A stretch of DNA of 64,000 nucleotides from Aquabacter sediminis (GCF_028863665.1 NZ_JARBFX010000006.1:248001-312000), one strand, 5' to 3'; counted from the first letter of the stretch, positions 7,642 to 17,167 are shown. Program-made: numbers and translations. Notes: generated from the letters alone by a model not told the origin.

Positions 7642-8229
7642 GTGCTCGACATGTCCCGGGCCGACCGGCTCGGCCCCAATCTGAAGGAATTGCGGCTGGA
7701 GCGCGGGCTCACCCTCGACAAGCTGGCCGGCATGAGCAGCCTGACCCGCGGCTATCTCTCCTTGGTGGAACGCGGCCTGAAGACGCCGTCCATCACTGCC
7801 CTCCTGCGGGTGGCCGATGCGCTCCAGGTGAACATCGCCCAATTGTTCGACATGAATGCCGCCCCGGCCCCCCGCTATACGCTCCACCGCGCGTCGGACC
7901 CGGAACTCTCCTCCATCGACGGCACGTTCGGCCTCACGCCGCTGGCGGCGGGGCGCACGCGCAAGATGATGGAGCCCTTCCTCATGACCCCCTCCACCGG
8001 CCCGGCCGCCAGGACGGGGCCGCGCTGGGCCCATGGGGGCGAGGAGATGCTGTTCGTGGTCTCAGGCCGCGTCTCGGTCAATCTGGGCGCCGAGGAACTG
8101 GTGATGGATAAGGGCGACTGCCTTTATTTCTCCGGCGAGATCAAGCACGAGGTCCGCAGCCTCGGCCGCCAGAAGGCGCAGGTGCTGGTGGTCATCGCCC
8201 TGCCCGCCGAAGAGGCCAAACCCGCCTGA
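7642..8229 (+). CDS. XRE-family regulator with C-terminal cupin domain
   Basis: A 195-residue transcription factor. Residues about 8-62 are a HTH_3/XRE domain (LKELRLERGLTLDKLAGMSSLTRGYLSLVERGLKTPSI, recognition helix TRGYLSLVE). Residues about 110-185 are a cupin sensor (HGGEEMLFVVSGRVSVNLG, GDCLYFSGEIKHEVRS). Such regulators (PuuR/SutR-like) respond to a small metabolite bound in the cupin. The start is a GTG at 7642 with AAGGAAGGA ending eight bases upstream; an ATG at 7651 is too far from that site. It probably controls the divergent RidA-MHS-MOSC-reductase operon and itself through the AGTAAAC sites. Confidence 0.88.
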   Translation: MLDMSRADRLGPNLKELRLERGLTLDKLAGMSSLTRGYLSLVERGLKTPSITALLRVADALQVNIAQLFDMNAAPAPRYTLHRASDPELSSIDGTFGLTPLAAGRTRKMMEPFLMTPSTGPAARTGPRWAHGGEEMLFVVSGRVSVNLGAEELVMDKGDCLYFSGEIKHEVRSLGRQKAQVLVVIALPAEEAKPA

Positions 8230-8230
8230 G

Positions 8231-10189
8231 CTACACCCGCGAGAGCGCCTCCACGGGATCGAGCCGCGCCGCGTTGCGCGCCGGCAGGAAGCCGAAGGCG
8301 ATGCCGATGAGGCTGGAGCACAGCACCGCCGCCACGATGGAGGCCACCGAATAGATGGGCGCGAAGGGCGAGCCCATCAGGGTGAAAGCGAGGCCCACCG
8401 AGAGCGCCAGCAGCACCCCGGCCACGCCCCCCGTCAGGCACACCAGCACCGCCTCGATGAGGAATTGCTGGAGGATGTCGGACCGCCGCGCGCCCACCGC
8501 CATGCGCACGCCGATTTCCCCCACCCGCTCCGACACCGACACCAGCATGATGTTCATCACCCCGATGCCGCCCACCAGAAGCGAGATGACGGCGATGGCG
8601 GCGATGAGAAGCGTCAGTGTCTGGGTGGTGGCGGTGATGGTCTGGCGGATGTCGTCGGTGTTGAGGATGAAGAAGTCCTTGGTGCCATGGCGCTTCAGCA
8701 GAAAGCGGGTGAGCGCCTGCTCGGCCAGGTCCATGGCCGCCTCGTCGCGCACCCGCACGGTGATGGAGCGCAAGGTGGGACTGCCGAGGAAGCGGGTCTG
8801 CACCGCCGTATAGGGCAGATAGAGGGAGAGGTTCTGGCTGCCGCCGAAGCCGGTCTGCTGGGCCTGCGTCACCCCCACCACCCGCACCGGCACGTCGCCC
8901 GCCAGGATGACCTTGCCGAGCGGATCGGTGCCGGGCGTGGCGAACAGGGTCTTGCGGGTGTTCTCGTCGATCACCCCCTCCAGCGCCCGGGTGCGCACGG
9001 CGGTGGCATCGAAGAAGCGGCCCGAGGCGAGCTTCAGGCCCTTGGCGGCGAAATAGCTCTCGCTCACCCCGTTCACCAGCGCGCTCGCCTCCTTGGCGCC
9101 GTAGCGCAGGGTGCTGGAGGTGGAGACGGTGGGCGTCACCGCCGCCACGAAGGGCTGCTTGGCGAGTTCATTGGCATCGGCCACCACGAGGGTGGTGATC
9201 TTGCCCGATCGCATGTCGCCGAAATCCTTGCCTGCGAAGATTTCCAGCGTGTTGGTGCCCAGCGCCGAGATATTGGCCAGCACCCTTTGGCGCGAGCCCT
9301 CCCCCAGCGCCACCACGCTGACCACCGAGGCGATGCCGATGATGATGCCGAGCATGGTCAGGAAGGTGCGCAGGCGATGGGCGTTCATGGACAAGAGCGC
9401 CATGCGCAGCGCCTCCCCCACCCGGTCGAGCCGCGCCCGCCACAGATTGAGCGCGCGCGGCGCGGCCGGTGCCTCGGTCGGCGCGGGAGCCGGCTCCGCC
9501 GGCCGGTTCACGCGGTCGGCCAGGATGACGCCATCGGAAATCTCAATGATGCGCCGCGCCCGCGCCGCCACCTGCATGTCGTGGGTGACGATGATGATGG
9601 TGCGCCCGTCGCGGTTGAGGTCTTCCAGGATCTTGAGCACCTCCTCGCCGCTGGCCTTGTCCAGGGCGCCTGTGGGCTCGTCGGCGAGGATGACCTGGGC
9701 GTCGTTCATCAGCGCCCGGGCGATGGAGACCCGCTGCTGCTGGCCGCCCGAAAGCTGGCTCGGCCGGTGGAACAGGCGCGCGCCCATGCCGAGCCGCTCC
9801 AGAAGCCGTTGCGCCCGCGCAAGGCGGATGCCGCTGGGCGTCCCGGCATAGACCGCCGGCACCTCCACATTGCCGAGCGCGGTCAATTCGGAGAGCAGGT
9901 GATAGCGCTGGAAGATGAAGCCGAAATGCTCCCGCCGCAGCGCCGCCAGCTCGTCCGGATCAAGGCTGGAGGTCTCCCGGCCGGCGATCCGATAGCTGCC
10001 GGACGAGGGCCGGTCGAGACAGCCAAGGATGTTCATGAGGGTGGACTTGCCCGAGCCGGAGGCGCCGACAATGGCCACCATCTCGCCGGCGGCAATGGTG
10101 AGGTCCACGTCTTTCAGGACGCACAGCATGCCCTCGCCCGCCGGGAATTCCCGGCGAAGGCCCGACAGGGCGATGAGCGGCTCAGCCAT
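8231..10189 (-). CDS. macB: MacB-type ABC efflux ATPase/permease
   Basis: A 652-residue fusion of an ABC ATPase (residues about 1-225) and a FtsX-like permease. The ATPase shows Walker [10 protein letters not shown], signature [15 protein letters not shown], Walker [13 protein letters not shown] and the H-loop IIIVTHD. The permease has one helix near residues 270-300 ([26 protein letters not shown]), a large periplasmic region, and three C-terminal helices ([26 protein letters not shown] onward). MacB uses ATP to drive export of macrolides, peptides or siderophores through MacA and an outer-membrane channel. Only three bases separate it from macA; it is the last gene of the operon. Confidence 0.93.
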   Translation of the reverse strand: MAEPLIALSGLRREFPAGEGMLCVLKDVDLTIAAGEMVAIVGASGSGKSTLMNILGCLDRPSSGSYRIAGRETSSLDPDELAALRREHFGFIFQRYHLLSELTALGNVEVPAVYAGTPSGIRLARAQRLLERLGMGARLFHRPSQLSGGQQQRVSIARALMNDAQVILADEPTGALDKASGEEVLKILEDLNRDGRTIIIVTHDMQVAARARRIIEISDGVILADRVNRPAEPAPAPTEAPAAPRALNLWRARLDRVGEALRMALLSMNAHRLRTFLTMLGIIIGIASVVSVVALGEGSRQRVLANISALGTNTLEIFAGKDFGDMRSGKITTLVVADANELAKQPFVAAVTPTVSTSSTLRYGAKEASALVNGVSESYFAAKGLKLASGRFFDATAVRTRALEGVIDENTRKTLFATPGTDPLGKVILAGDVPVRVVGVTQAQQTGFGGSQNLSLYLPYTAVQTRFLGSPTLRSITVRVRDEAAMDLAEQALTRFLLKRHGTKDFFILNTDDIRQTITATTQTLTLLIAAIAVISLLVGGIGVMNIMLVSVSERVGEIGVRMAVGARRSDILQQFLIEAVLVCLTGGVAGVLLALSVGLAFTLMGSPFAPIYSVASIVAAVLCSSLIGIAFGFLPARNAARLDPVEALSRV

Positions 10190-10192
10190 GGT

Positions 10193-11434
10193 TCAGAACC
10201 CCATAGGCCCGGGCGGCCCGCCCTGCCGGGTGGTTGTGCTGGCGGAGCGCTCGCCCGTCACCACCCGCTCGCCGAGCGCCAGGCCGGAGCGCACTTCCAC
10301 CATCACCTTGTCGTTGAGGCCGATCTCCACCTGCCGGAGCGCAACGGAGCCATCCGCCGCCAGCACCCGCACCGGATAGCGGCCATCGGCGGCGCGCGGC
10401 CCCAGGGCGGCGGCGGGGATCACCGGCACATCGGTGGCGCTGCCGAGCACGATATGCACCTCGGCGGTCATATAGGTGCGCAGCCGCCCGTCCGGGTTGG
10501 GCACGTCGAACACGCCGACATAATAGACCGCGGACGAGGAGCTGGAGCTCGACGAGGAACTGGAGGACGAGCTGGTGGAGGTGCTGAACGAGCTGTCCGA
10601 GACGATGTTCTCTGGCGCCGGCTCGATAAAGCCGAGCTTGGCGTCGAAGCGGCGGTCGGGCTCGCCCACGATGGTGAAGAAGAGCGGCTGACCGGGCGCC
10701 ACCTTCACGATGTCGGCTTCGGAGATGTCCGCCCGCACGGTCATGACGTCCAGCTGGCCGAGAATGACGATGGTGGGGGTGGTCTGGGCCGCATTCACCG
10801 TCTGGCCCTGCTGGCTGACGATCGCCAGCACCGTGCCGTCCATGGGCGCGGTGATGCGGGTATAGCCGAGATTCGCCTCGGCCGTGGAGACCGCCACCTC
10901 CGCCTCGATGATCTGGGCCTCCAGCGCCGCAATCTGGGCGGCGATGGTCTTCACTCCGGCTTCCGCGCTTTCAAAATCCGCCTGGGAGACGGCGCGCTGG
11001 GCCACCATGGTGCGCTGGCGGGCGAGCGTCTGGGCGTTGAGCGCCTGGGTGGCGAGCTTCTCCTCCCGCTGCGCGCGCACATTGGCAAGAGACGCCTTGG
11101 CGGTGCGCAGGGCGTTTTCCTGGGTGATGGAATCAATCTCCGCCACCAGGTCGCCCTTGGCCACCTTGTCGCCGAGGCGCACCTTCACGGAGGTCACCCG
11201 CCCCGACGCCTGCGAGCCCACCGCCACCAGCCGCGCGGGCTTGAGAATGCCGGTGGCGAGCACCGTCTCCTCCACATTTCCCCGCGCCACTTCCGCCGTC
11301 ATGAAGCCGGCGGCGGGATCGGCGGCGAGGCGGCCACGCAGCACCAGCCCGCCAGCCGCCAGGGCCACGAGCACCGTCCCGATCAGAAGGAGCCGGCGTC
11401 GCCGGGGCGCACGCGCGGGCAGGTCACTGGCCAT
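10193..11434 (-). CDS. macA: MacA-type periplasmic adaptor (RND/HlyD family) with polyserine tract
   Basis: A 413-residue membrane fusion protein. An N-terminal anchor helix (LLLIGTVLVALAAGGLVLRG) is followed by a lipoyl half (GNVEETVLATGILKPARLVAVGSQASGRV), a coiled-coil hairpin of about 110 residues, the second lipoyl half (YTRITAPMDGTVLAI) and beta-barrel/proximal domains. Unusually, residues about 276-302 are an almost pure serine/threonine tract just before AVYYVGVF, encoded by mixed TCC/TCG/AGC/AGT codons. The start at 11434 overlaps the outer-membrane gene by 11 bases. It would link MacB to the NodT-like channel. Confidence 0.92.
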   Translation of the reverse strand: MASDLPARAPRRRRLLLIGTVLVALAAGGLVLRGRLAADPAAGFMTAEVARGNVEETVLATGILKPARLVAVGSQASGRVTSVKVRLGDKVAKGDLVAEIDSITQENALRTAKASLANVRAQREEKLATQALNAQTLARQRTMVAQRAVSQADFESAEAGVKTIAAQIAALEAQIIEAEVAVSTAEANLGYTRITAPMDGTVLAIVSQQGQTVNAAQTTPTIVILGQLDVMTVRADISEADIVKVAPGQPLFFTIVGEPDRRFDAKLGFIEPAPENIVSDSSFSTSTSSSSSSSSSSSSSSAVYYVGVFDVPNPDGRLRTYMTAEVHIVLGSATDVPVIPAAALGPRAADGRYPVRVLAADGSVALRQVEIGLNDKVMVEVRSGLALGERVVTGERSASTTTRQGGPPGPMGF

Positions 11435-13040
11435 GGGCGGCGGTGTCCTTTGCAGGCAGGAAGTCGGGCTTGGCGAGGTGGGGGACCATCTTGTCCACCA
11501 CCTCCGGCCGGGACGTGTCGACGAAGCCGTCCCAGCCCCCGCCCAGCGCCTTGTTGAGGGCCACATAATCGGTTGCGATGGCCACCTTGCTCTGGAGCAG
11601 GGAATCCTGCGCCGAATAGAGCGAGCGCTCCGCGTCCAATACGTCGAGAAAGCTGGTGGAGCCGCTTTCATAGAGCGCCCGGGAAAGCCGCGCCGCCTCG
11701 CCGTAGGAGGCTGCACTCCGGCCGAGCTTTTCCGCGCGCGCCCGCTCCTGGCGGAGCGCCACGGCGGCATTCTCCACATCCTCCAGGGCGGTCAGCACGG
11801 CGGAGCGAAAGGCGATGAAGGACTGGTCGCGCTGGGCCTGGGTGACTTCCACCGCCGCCTGGAGCTGGCCGCCATTGAAGATGGGAACCGTCAGGCTCGG
11901 CCCGAAGGACCAGCTGATGGTGGAGCCCTTGGCGAGATCGCCGAGCTTGGTGCCGGTGGTGTCGATGGAGCCGGTGAGGCTGACGCTTGGATAGCGCGCG
12001 GCCTCCGCCTGGCCGATGAGGGCGGTGGACTGGGCCAGTTGCCGCTCCGCCTGCCGCAGGTCGGGGCGGGCGGTGAGGATGTCGGCGGGCACGCCCAGCG
12101 GCTGTCGTCCCGGCGGAGCGGGAATAGGGGCGGTGGACGCCATCCGGCTGGAAAGCGCGGTGGGCGGCCGGCCGGTCAGCACGCTCAGCCGATGCACCGC
12201 CTGGGCATAGGACGTTTCCAGCGAGGGAATGTCCGCTTCCGTGCCGGCGGCGAGGCCCTCCGCATTAGACACGTCCACCGCCGAGGCCCCGCCCGCGTCG
12301 AACTTGCGGCGGGTGAGCGCCGCGGTCTCGCGCTGGGTGGCCGCCGTGCGGCGGGCGAGCGCAATGCGGGCCTGATAGCCGCGCGCGGAAACATAATTGG
12401 AGGCGATGTCGCCGATGAGGGTCAGCAGGGTGGCGCGCAATTCGTCCTGGGCCGCCTGCTCGGCATAGAGCGCCGCCTCGGCGCCCCGCCGATTGGCGCC
12501 GAACAGGTCCAGCTCCCAACTGGCATCAAAGCCCGCCTGATATTGCGTATAGGGCCCGGAGACGGTGACGTCCCCGCCACCGCCCACATTGGAGCCGTCA
12601 TCGCCGCGCGTGGCGGTGGCATTGCCGGTGAGACTGGGCAGGAGGGTGCCCAGCGCCTGGCGATAGGAGGCCCGCGCCTCCCGCACCCGGGCCTTCGCGG
12701 TGGCGACATCGAGATTGTCCGCGACCGCTTCGTCGACCAGCGCGGTGAGGGTGCGATCATTCAGCCGCCGCCACCATTGCGCGAGCTCCGGTGCCTTGTA
12801 CGACGCGCGGGCGGGCGCATCTCCCCATTGAGGGGGCAGCGACAAAGCGGGGGTCTCATAGTCCGGGCCGACGGCACAGGCGGACAGGGCGCAGGCGAGC
12901 GCCAGAAGAAGGAGAGCGGACGCCGCGCGGCGCCCCGCGCCGGCCAGGGGTCCGCGCACGGACAAGGCGGATCGGGCCGATCGGGAGACGCAGGCGACCA
13001 GACGTCTCGGTACCACGCGTCTGCGCAAGGGACCATCCAC
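11424..13040 (-). CDS. NodT-family outer-membrane efflux lipoprotein (TolC-like)
   Basis: A 538-residue outer-membrane factor with two OEP repeats. The lipoprotein signal ends in the lipobox LSAC (LLLLALACALSAC), followed by AVGPDYETPAL, which is typical of NodT/OprM/CusC lipoproteins, and it ends with LYESGSTSFLDVLDAERSLYSAQDSLLQSKVAIATDYVALNKALGG, the standard second-repeat signature. The start is uncertain: GTG at 13040 gives an unusually long, Arg-rich leader, while an in-frame GTG at 12959 gives a normal signal peptide; neither has a clear ribosome site. First gene of the operon with macA and macB. Confidence 0.88.
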   Translation of the reverse strand: MDGPLRRRVVPRRLVACVSRSARSALSVRGPLAGAGRRAASALLLLALACALSACAVGPDYETPALSLPPQWGDAPARASYKAPELAQWWRRLNDRTLTALVDEAVADNLDVATAKARVREARASYRQALGTLLPSLTGNATATRGDDGSNVGGGGDVTVSGPYTQYQAGFDASWELDLFGANRRGAEAALYAEQAAQDELRATLLTLIGDIASNYVSARGYQARIALARRTAATQRETAALTRRKFDAGGASAVDVSNAEGLAAGTEADIPSLETSYAQAVHRLSVLTGRPPTALSSRMASTAPIPAPPGRQPLGVPADILTARPDLRQAERQLAQSTALIGQAEAARYPSVSLTGSIDTTGTKLGDLAKGSTISWSFGPSLTVPIFNGGQLQAAVEVTQAQRDQSFIAFRSAVLTALEDVENAAVALRQERARAEKLGRSAASYGEAARLSRALYESGSTSFLDVLDAERSLYSAQDSLLQSKVAIATDYVALNKALGGGWDGFVDTSRPEVVDKMVPHLAKPDFLPAKDTAAHGQ

Positions 13041-13226
13041 AGGAGATCATGGCAGCCGGCCGCAACCCGACATCAGGAAATGCCGCGCAGCTGCCTGACC
13101 GGCGGCCGGTCCTGTGTGCCGCCCGCTCCGCGGCAATGCAAAAAGAGAATTGTAAGATATTTCAGCCCTTTGTTACCCAAGGTTTCCAAGGGCCGCCGGA
13201 TCCTGAAGGGCGCTGGGGAATGGCGC
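13041..13226. promoter_or_regulatory. Promoter region of the efflux operon
   Basis: This 186-base gap separates the start of the outer-membrane lipoprotein gene from the end of the ModE-like gene, both on the minus strand. It has a locally AT-richer stretch at about 13137-13190 (AAAAAGAGAATTGTAAGATATTT) suited to a promoter. No palindrome of operator quality was found. Confidence 0.4.
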
Positions 13227-13583
13227 TCAGGTTTCCGGCCCGGCGGGGGACGCCAATTCCCTGGACAAAGCGAGAAGATGGAGCGCCGCTGCTTCGGCCG
13301 CCGCATGCTCGATGGCGCGGTAGCGGGCAATGAGGGAGAGGCCGAAGGGGGTCAGCACCGCCCCGCCACCGCGCCGCCCACCCGTCTGCGCGGTCACCAC
13401 GGGCGTGCCGAACATGCCGTTCAGGTCCTCCACCAGTTCCCAGGCGCGGCGATAGGACATGTCCATGGAGCGGCCGGCGGCCGAGATGGAACCGAAGGCC
13501 GCGATCTTCTCCAGAAGCTCGATCTTGCCGGGTCCAACGCGCTGGCCCGGCGCGAGATCGATGCGTACGCTCAAGGCCGCCAT
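13227..13583 (-). CDS. ModE-like winged-helix DNA-binding protein
   Basis: A 118-residue protein made only of the N-terminal LysR/ModE-type helix-turn-helix. GPGKIELLEKIAAFGSISAAGRSMDMSYRRAWELVEDLN is the conserved ModE fold, and TGGRRGGGAVLTPFGLSLIARYRAIE forms the wing and dimer helix. Full-length ModE has C-terminal molybdate-binding Mop domains, absent here, so this is the stand-alone HTH version common in alphaproteobacteria, which may regulate molybdate or metal genes. No molybdate transporter is adjacent; the MOSC gene is 8 kb away. Confidence 0.85.
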   Translation of the reverse strand: MAALSVRIDLAPGQRVGPGKIELLEKIAAFGSISAAGRSMDMSYRRAWELVEDLNGMFGTPVVTAQTGGRRGGGAVLTPFGLSLIARYRAIEHAAAEAAALHLLALSRELASPAGPET

Positions 13584-13818
13584 GGGTCCGCCTGGAAACG
13601 AGGAAAGCGGGCGCGCGCCGCGCGCCGGTCCTGCAGTCTAGCATCCGCCGCCCGCCAGGCAATGCAGGCGAACCACATAACGCCTGTGCACGGATGGCGG
13701 CGCAGTGCGGCTGCCGCGCGATCCGGCAAGCCATTGGAATGAGAAGTCTCTTTACCGGGACATGCCCCGTGCCCCTCTCCGACCGGCGCTCTGCGGTGGG
13801 CCGACGGCTTGCGGTCGC

Positions 13819-13836
13819 TATATCCGCGTGGATATA
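13819..13836. promoter_or_regulatory. ArsR-type operator palindrome
   Basis: TATATCC-GCGT-GGATATA is a perfect 7-4-7 inverted repeat centred 42 bases before the ArsR start at 13870. Its form, an imperfect ATATC-N6-GATAT core, fits the 12-2-12-like palindromes used by ArsR-family repressors, so autoregulation is likely. Confidence 0.6.
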
Positions 13837-13869
13837 ATGCTGGTCATCAGAGGTGAGCGGAGAAGCGGC

Positions 13870-14214
13870 ATGGCCGGTGACGGGTCCGCACAGACGAACG
13901 ATGTCTTTCAGGCCCTCGCCCATCCGGTGCGGCGGGCGCTCATGGACCTGCTGCGGGACGGGGACCGGGCGGAGGCGGAGCTTGGCCGCGCGCTCGATCT
14001 TGGCAGCGCGGAATTGACCGAGCAAGTGGCGCACCTGGCTCAGGCGGGGCTAGTGGAGCGCAAGGGCGATGCGCCCGGCACATGGCGGCTTTCCCTTGCG
14101 CCCGCAGCGCTTGGCCCGGTGGATGCGTGGCTCACCCCCTACCGCCCGTTCAAGCTGGTGCGCATGGCCGATTTCCGTCGCCTCGTGGAAGGCGAACTGC
14201 GCAACGGGCGGTGA
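13870..14214 (+). CDS. ArsR-family winged-helix regulator
   Basis: A 114-residue HTH protein: DVFQALAHPVRRALMDLLRDGDRAEAELGRALDLGSAELTEQVAHLAQAGLVERKGDAPGTWRLSLAP matches the ArsR fold (ALAxPxRRxxLxxL, then the recognition helix and wing). No CxC metal-binding motif is seen, so it is probably not a metal sensor; it resembles the subgroup with a C-terminal WLTPYRPFK tail. The ATG at 13870 follows GCGGAGAAG at a good distance; an ATG at 13837 lies immediately after the palindrome and is less likely. It stands alone, divergent from the ModE-like gene. Confidence 0.8.
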   Translation: MAGDGSAQTNDVFQALAHPVRRALMDLLRDGDRAEAELGRALDLGSAELTEQVAHLAQAGLVERKGDAPGTWRLSLAPAALGPVDAWLTPYRPFKLVRMADFRRLVEGELRNGR

Positions 14215-14230
14215 ACGCGGCCTTGCTGCC

Positions 14231-14782
14231 TCACACGCACATGAGCGGGGCGCACAGGCGCGCGCGGGCGGCGGTGGCGGTGCCGGCTTCCCCCAGATAG
14301 TCGATGCGGGCGCAGATCTGGTCGAGGATGGGGCGGGCCTTTTCCACATCCTCCCGGCTGCCGGCGGCAAAGCCCAGCATGCGGCCGGACTTCATCTCGC
14401 CCAGCGTGCCGAGCACCTGGCACTCGACGAAGGCGCCGCCGGCGGCCTTCACCCGTGCCGCCCGGTCGGAGGCGCGGCCGGTGGGCACCTCGCCCATTTC
14501 CACCACCAGCTTGCCGTCCAGGTGGCTGGAGAGCAGGCCGCACGGACCGTCATAGGCCTGCACGCCCGCATGGGCTTCCAGGCGCGTGATGACGGCATCG
14601 CAGCGGCTCGCCAGCGCGCAGAGGCCCATTTCGCAGGCGCCGGAGGCGCGGGCGCGGCCGCAAATATCGTCGGAATGCACCACCTCGTGCCCCGCCGCAG
14701 ACAGGCGGCAGGCCAGCGCCGCGCCGGTGCGCGCGGGCGCCAGGATGGCGATGCGCATCGCCTCTCTCTCGGCCCTTTGCAT
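14231..14782 (-). CDS. Truncated/degenerate beta-hydroxyacid-dehydrogenase-like Rossmann protein
   Basis: A 183-residue protein that resembles only the N-terminal Rossmann half of the 6-phosphogluconate/3-hydroxyisobutyrate dehydrogenase family (about 290 residues). The overall pattern is kept (AALACRLSAAGHEVVHSD, LDGKLVVEMGEVPTG, GAFVECQVLGTLGEMKSGRMLGFAAGSREDVEKARPILDQI). However, the NAD loop GxGxMG is replaced by APARTG, and the protein stops before the helical domain that carries the catalytic Lys. It may be a non-catalytic relic or binding protein. Last gene of the minus-strand HisD/SDR group; start chosen for the AAGGGAG about nine bases upstream. Confidence 0.6.
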   Translation of the reverse strand: MQRAEREAMRIAILAPARTGAALACRLSAAGHEVVHSDDICGRARASGACEMGLCALASRCDAVITRLEAHAGVQAYDGPCGLLSSHLDGKLVVEMGEVPTGRASDRAARVKAAGGAFVECQVLGTLGEMKSGRMLGFAAGSREDVEKARPILDQICARIDYLGEAGTATAARARLCAPLMCV

Positions 14783-14947
14783 GGCCTTGTCTCCCTTGGC
14801 ACCTCCCAGCGGCCCGCCGGTCTTTGCCGGGGTTCCGCGTGCCGTCTTGTGCGGACGCCGCCATGATGACGAGGCGTCCGCGACCAGTCTTCCCTGTCCC
14901 GCCCTCGGGTGCAAGCCCCAGCGGGAGCGAGCAAGCCCCGAGGGGCC

Positions 14948-15712
14948 TCAGTCGGCAGTCCAGCCGCCATCCACCAGCACGGAGGAGCCGGTCATCAGCG
15001 AAGAGGCATCGCTGGCCAGGAACAGGACCGCCCCCATGAGATCCTCCACCTGCCCGAGCCGCCCCAGCTTGATCTTGGTGAGCACGCTTTCCTTGAAGCC
15101 GGGCTGCTCCAGGAAGGGGCGGGTCATGGGCGTCTCGATGAAGGTGGGGGCGATGGCGTTCACCCGCACCTGGTGGGGGGCCAGATCCACCGCCATGGCC
15201 TTGGTGAGCCCCTCGATGGCCCATTTGGTGGAGCAATAGACCGAGCGCCGCGCCCCGCCCACCTGCCCCATCTGCGAGGAGGTGTGGATGATGGAGCCGC
15301 CCCGCCCCGCATCCACCATGCCCCGCGCCACCACCTGGGCGACGAAGAAGGCGGCGCGGACATTAAGGTCGACGACCGCGTCGTAATCCTCCTCCGTCAC
15401 GTCCAGGAAGGAGGCCGGCCGGTTGGCGCCGGCATTGTTGAAGAGCACGTCGAACGGGCCGGCCGCGCCGATCACCTCGCGCACGCGCGCCACGTCGGTC
15501 ACGTCCAGCGCCAAGGCGGTCGCGGTCTGGCCACGGGCGCGGATGGCGGCGGCGGCCTCCTCGATCTCGCCGGCGGAGCGGGCGACGAGGGTCACGTCAG
15601 CACCCGCATCGGCCAGCACCGCCGAGGCAGCAAGACCGATGCCGCGCCCCGCGCCGGTCACCAGCGCGCGCTTGCCGGACAGGTCGAAGGTGGGCTTCCT
15701 GGGCAGGTCCAT
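14948..15712 (-). CDS. Short-chain dehydrogenase/reductase
   Basis: A 254-residue classical SDR with the cofactor loop TGAGRGIG, NNAG, catalytic Ser in IIHTSSQMG and YCSTK (Tyr-x3-Lys), ending with VLFLASDASSLMTGSSVLVDGGW. It interconverts an alcohol and a ketone/aldehyde with NAD(P). AGGAG precedes the ATG at 15712. It follows the HisD-family gene by 147 bases on the same strand and probably acts in the same pathway. Confidence 0.9.
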   Translation of the reverse strand: MDLPRKPTFDLSGKRALVTGAGRGIGLAASAVLADAGADVTLVARSAGEIEEAAAAIRARGQTATALALDVTDVARVREVIGAAGPFDVLFNNAGANRPASFLDVTEEDYDAVVDLNVRAAFFVAQVVARGMVDAGRGGSIIHTSSQMGQVGGARRSVYCSTKWAIEGLTKAMAVDLAPHQVRVNAIAPTFIETPMTRPFLEQPGFKESVLTKIKLGRLGQVEDLMGAVLFLASDASSLMTGSSVLVDGGWTAD

Positions 15713-15859
15713 GCCAGTCTCCTGAAAAGGGGGGACCGCGCCGGGCGGCGGCCAGGCGCGGGAATCGAAATGCGCCCAACCCCTTACGGGATCGGGCGGG
15801 GCGATTGAAGCCGATCCGGGATGAGAAACCCGCGCGGGGAGGCCGCGCGGGTGTCAGGC

Positions 15860-17167
15860 CTATTCGGCCGCCGAGGCGTAGGGCACGTTGCGCCCGCCAT
15901 AGCGCCGCACGCGCACATTGGCCTGCTCCGCATGGCCGGCAAAGCCTTCAAGCATGCACAGGCGCGAGCAATATTCGCCGATCATGGCCGAGGCCTCGTC
16001 GGTGAGCACGCGCTGGTAGGTGCAGGTCTTCAGGAACTTGCCCACCCACAAGCCACCCGTATAGCGGGCCGACTTCAAGGTCGGCAGCGTGTGGTTGGTA
16101 CCGATCACCTTGTCGCCATAGGCCACATTGGTGCGCGGACCCAGGAAGAGCGCGCCGTAATTGGTCATGTTGCGCAGGAAATAGTCCGGGTCCACCGTCA
16201 TCACCTGCACATGCTCGGAAGCGATGCGGTCGGCTTCCGCCACCATTTCCTCATAGCTGTCGCAGACGATCACCTCGCCATAATCCGCCCACGCCTTGGC
16301 GGCGGTCTCGCCGGTGGGGAGGATGGCGAGGAGGCGCTCCACCTCGGCCATGGTCTCCTGCGCGAGCTTTCGCGAATTGGTGAGCAGGATGGCCGGGGAA
16401 TTGGCCCCGTGCTCGGCCTGGCCGAGGAGATCGGTGGCGCACATTTCGGCGTCCACGCTCTCGTCGGCGATCACCAGAGTCTCGGTGGGGCCGGCGAAGA
16501 GGTCGATGCCCACGCGGCCATAAAGCTGGCGCTTGGCCTCCGCCACGAAGGCGTTGCCCGGGCCCACCAGCATGTCCACCGGGGCGATGGAGGCGGTGCC
16601 CAGCGCCATGGCACCCACCGCCTGGATGCCGCCGAGGCAATAGATCTCGTCCGCGCCCGCCAGATGCTGGGCGGCGACGATGGCGGGGGCCGGCTTGCCC
16701 TGATAGGGCGGCGCGCAGGTGATGATGCGCTTCACCCCCGCCACCTTGGCGGTGATGACCGACATATGGGCGGAGGCGAGCAGCGGATATTTGCCGCCGG
16801 GCACGTAGCAGCCGACCGAATTAACCGGGATGTTCTTGTGCCCGAGCACCACGCCCGGCAGCGTCTCCACCTCGATGTCCACCATGGACTCGCGCTGGCG
16901 CTGGGCGAAATTGCGCACCTGCGTCTGGGCGAAGCGGATGTCGTCGAGATCGCGCGCGGTGAGCTGAGCAAGGCACGCCTCGATCTCGGCGTCGGACAGG
17001 CGGAAATCCTCCCTGTCCCAGCCGTCGAACTTTACGGACAGCTCGCGCACGGCGGCATCGCCCCGCGCCTCGATGTCGGCGAGGATGCCCTCCACCGTCG
17101 CGCGCACCTTCGCCTGGTCGTCCGCGCGCGCGGCGGCATCGCGGCCGCGCTTGAGAAATTCAGCCAT
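15860..17167 (-). CDS. Histidinol dehydrogenase-family protein (HpsN-like)
   Basis: A 435-residue NAD-dependent, zinc-containing dehydrogenase of the HisD family. Characteristic blocks: [102 protein letters not shown] (Gln-Ala-Glu-His zinc region) and [28 protein letters not shown]. Catabolic context (TetR regulator, SDR, cyclase, no his genes) argues against histidine synthesis and for the HpsN-like branch that oxidises 1,2-diols such as sulfopropanediol to acids; substrate is inferred only. GGAGG precedes the start. Confidence 0.85.
   Translation of the reverse strand: MAEFLKRGRDAAARADDQAKVRATVEGILADIEARGDAAVRELSVKFDGWDREDFRLSDAEIEACLAQLTARDLDDIRFAQTQVRNFAQRQRESMVDIEVETLPGVVLGHKNIPVNSVGCYVPGGKYPLLASAHMSVITAKVAGVKRIITCAPPYQGKPAPAIVAAQHLAGADEIYCLGGIQAVGAMALGTASIAPVDMLVGPGNAFVAEAKRQLYGRVGIDLFAGPTETLVIADESVDAEMCATDLLGQAEHGANSPAILLTNSRKLAQETMAEVERLLAILPTGETAAKAWADYGEVIVCDSYEEMVAEADRIASEHVQVMTVDPDYFLRNMTNYGALFLGPRTNVAYGDKVIGTNHTLPTLKSARYTGGLWVGKFLKTCTYQRVLTDEASAMIGEYCSRLCMLEGFAGHAEQANVRVRRYGGRNVPYASAAE

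Noticed and set aside
8465-11557. A 1030-codon plus-strand open frame opposite macB/macA
   Set aside because: It is antisense to well-supported genes, has low-complexity His/Arg/Gly-rich composition and no domain. Very long spurious frames are expected opposite GC-rich genes.
10884-13742. A 952-codon plus-strand frame opposite the NodT-type and macA genes
   Set aside because: Shadow of the minus-strand genes by codon-phase effect; no motif or ribosome site.
15860-17167. Assignment of the HisD-family gene as biosynthetic hisD
   Set aside because: No histidine biosynthesis neighbours, a TetR-linked catabolic context, and resemblance to the HpsN-like branch.
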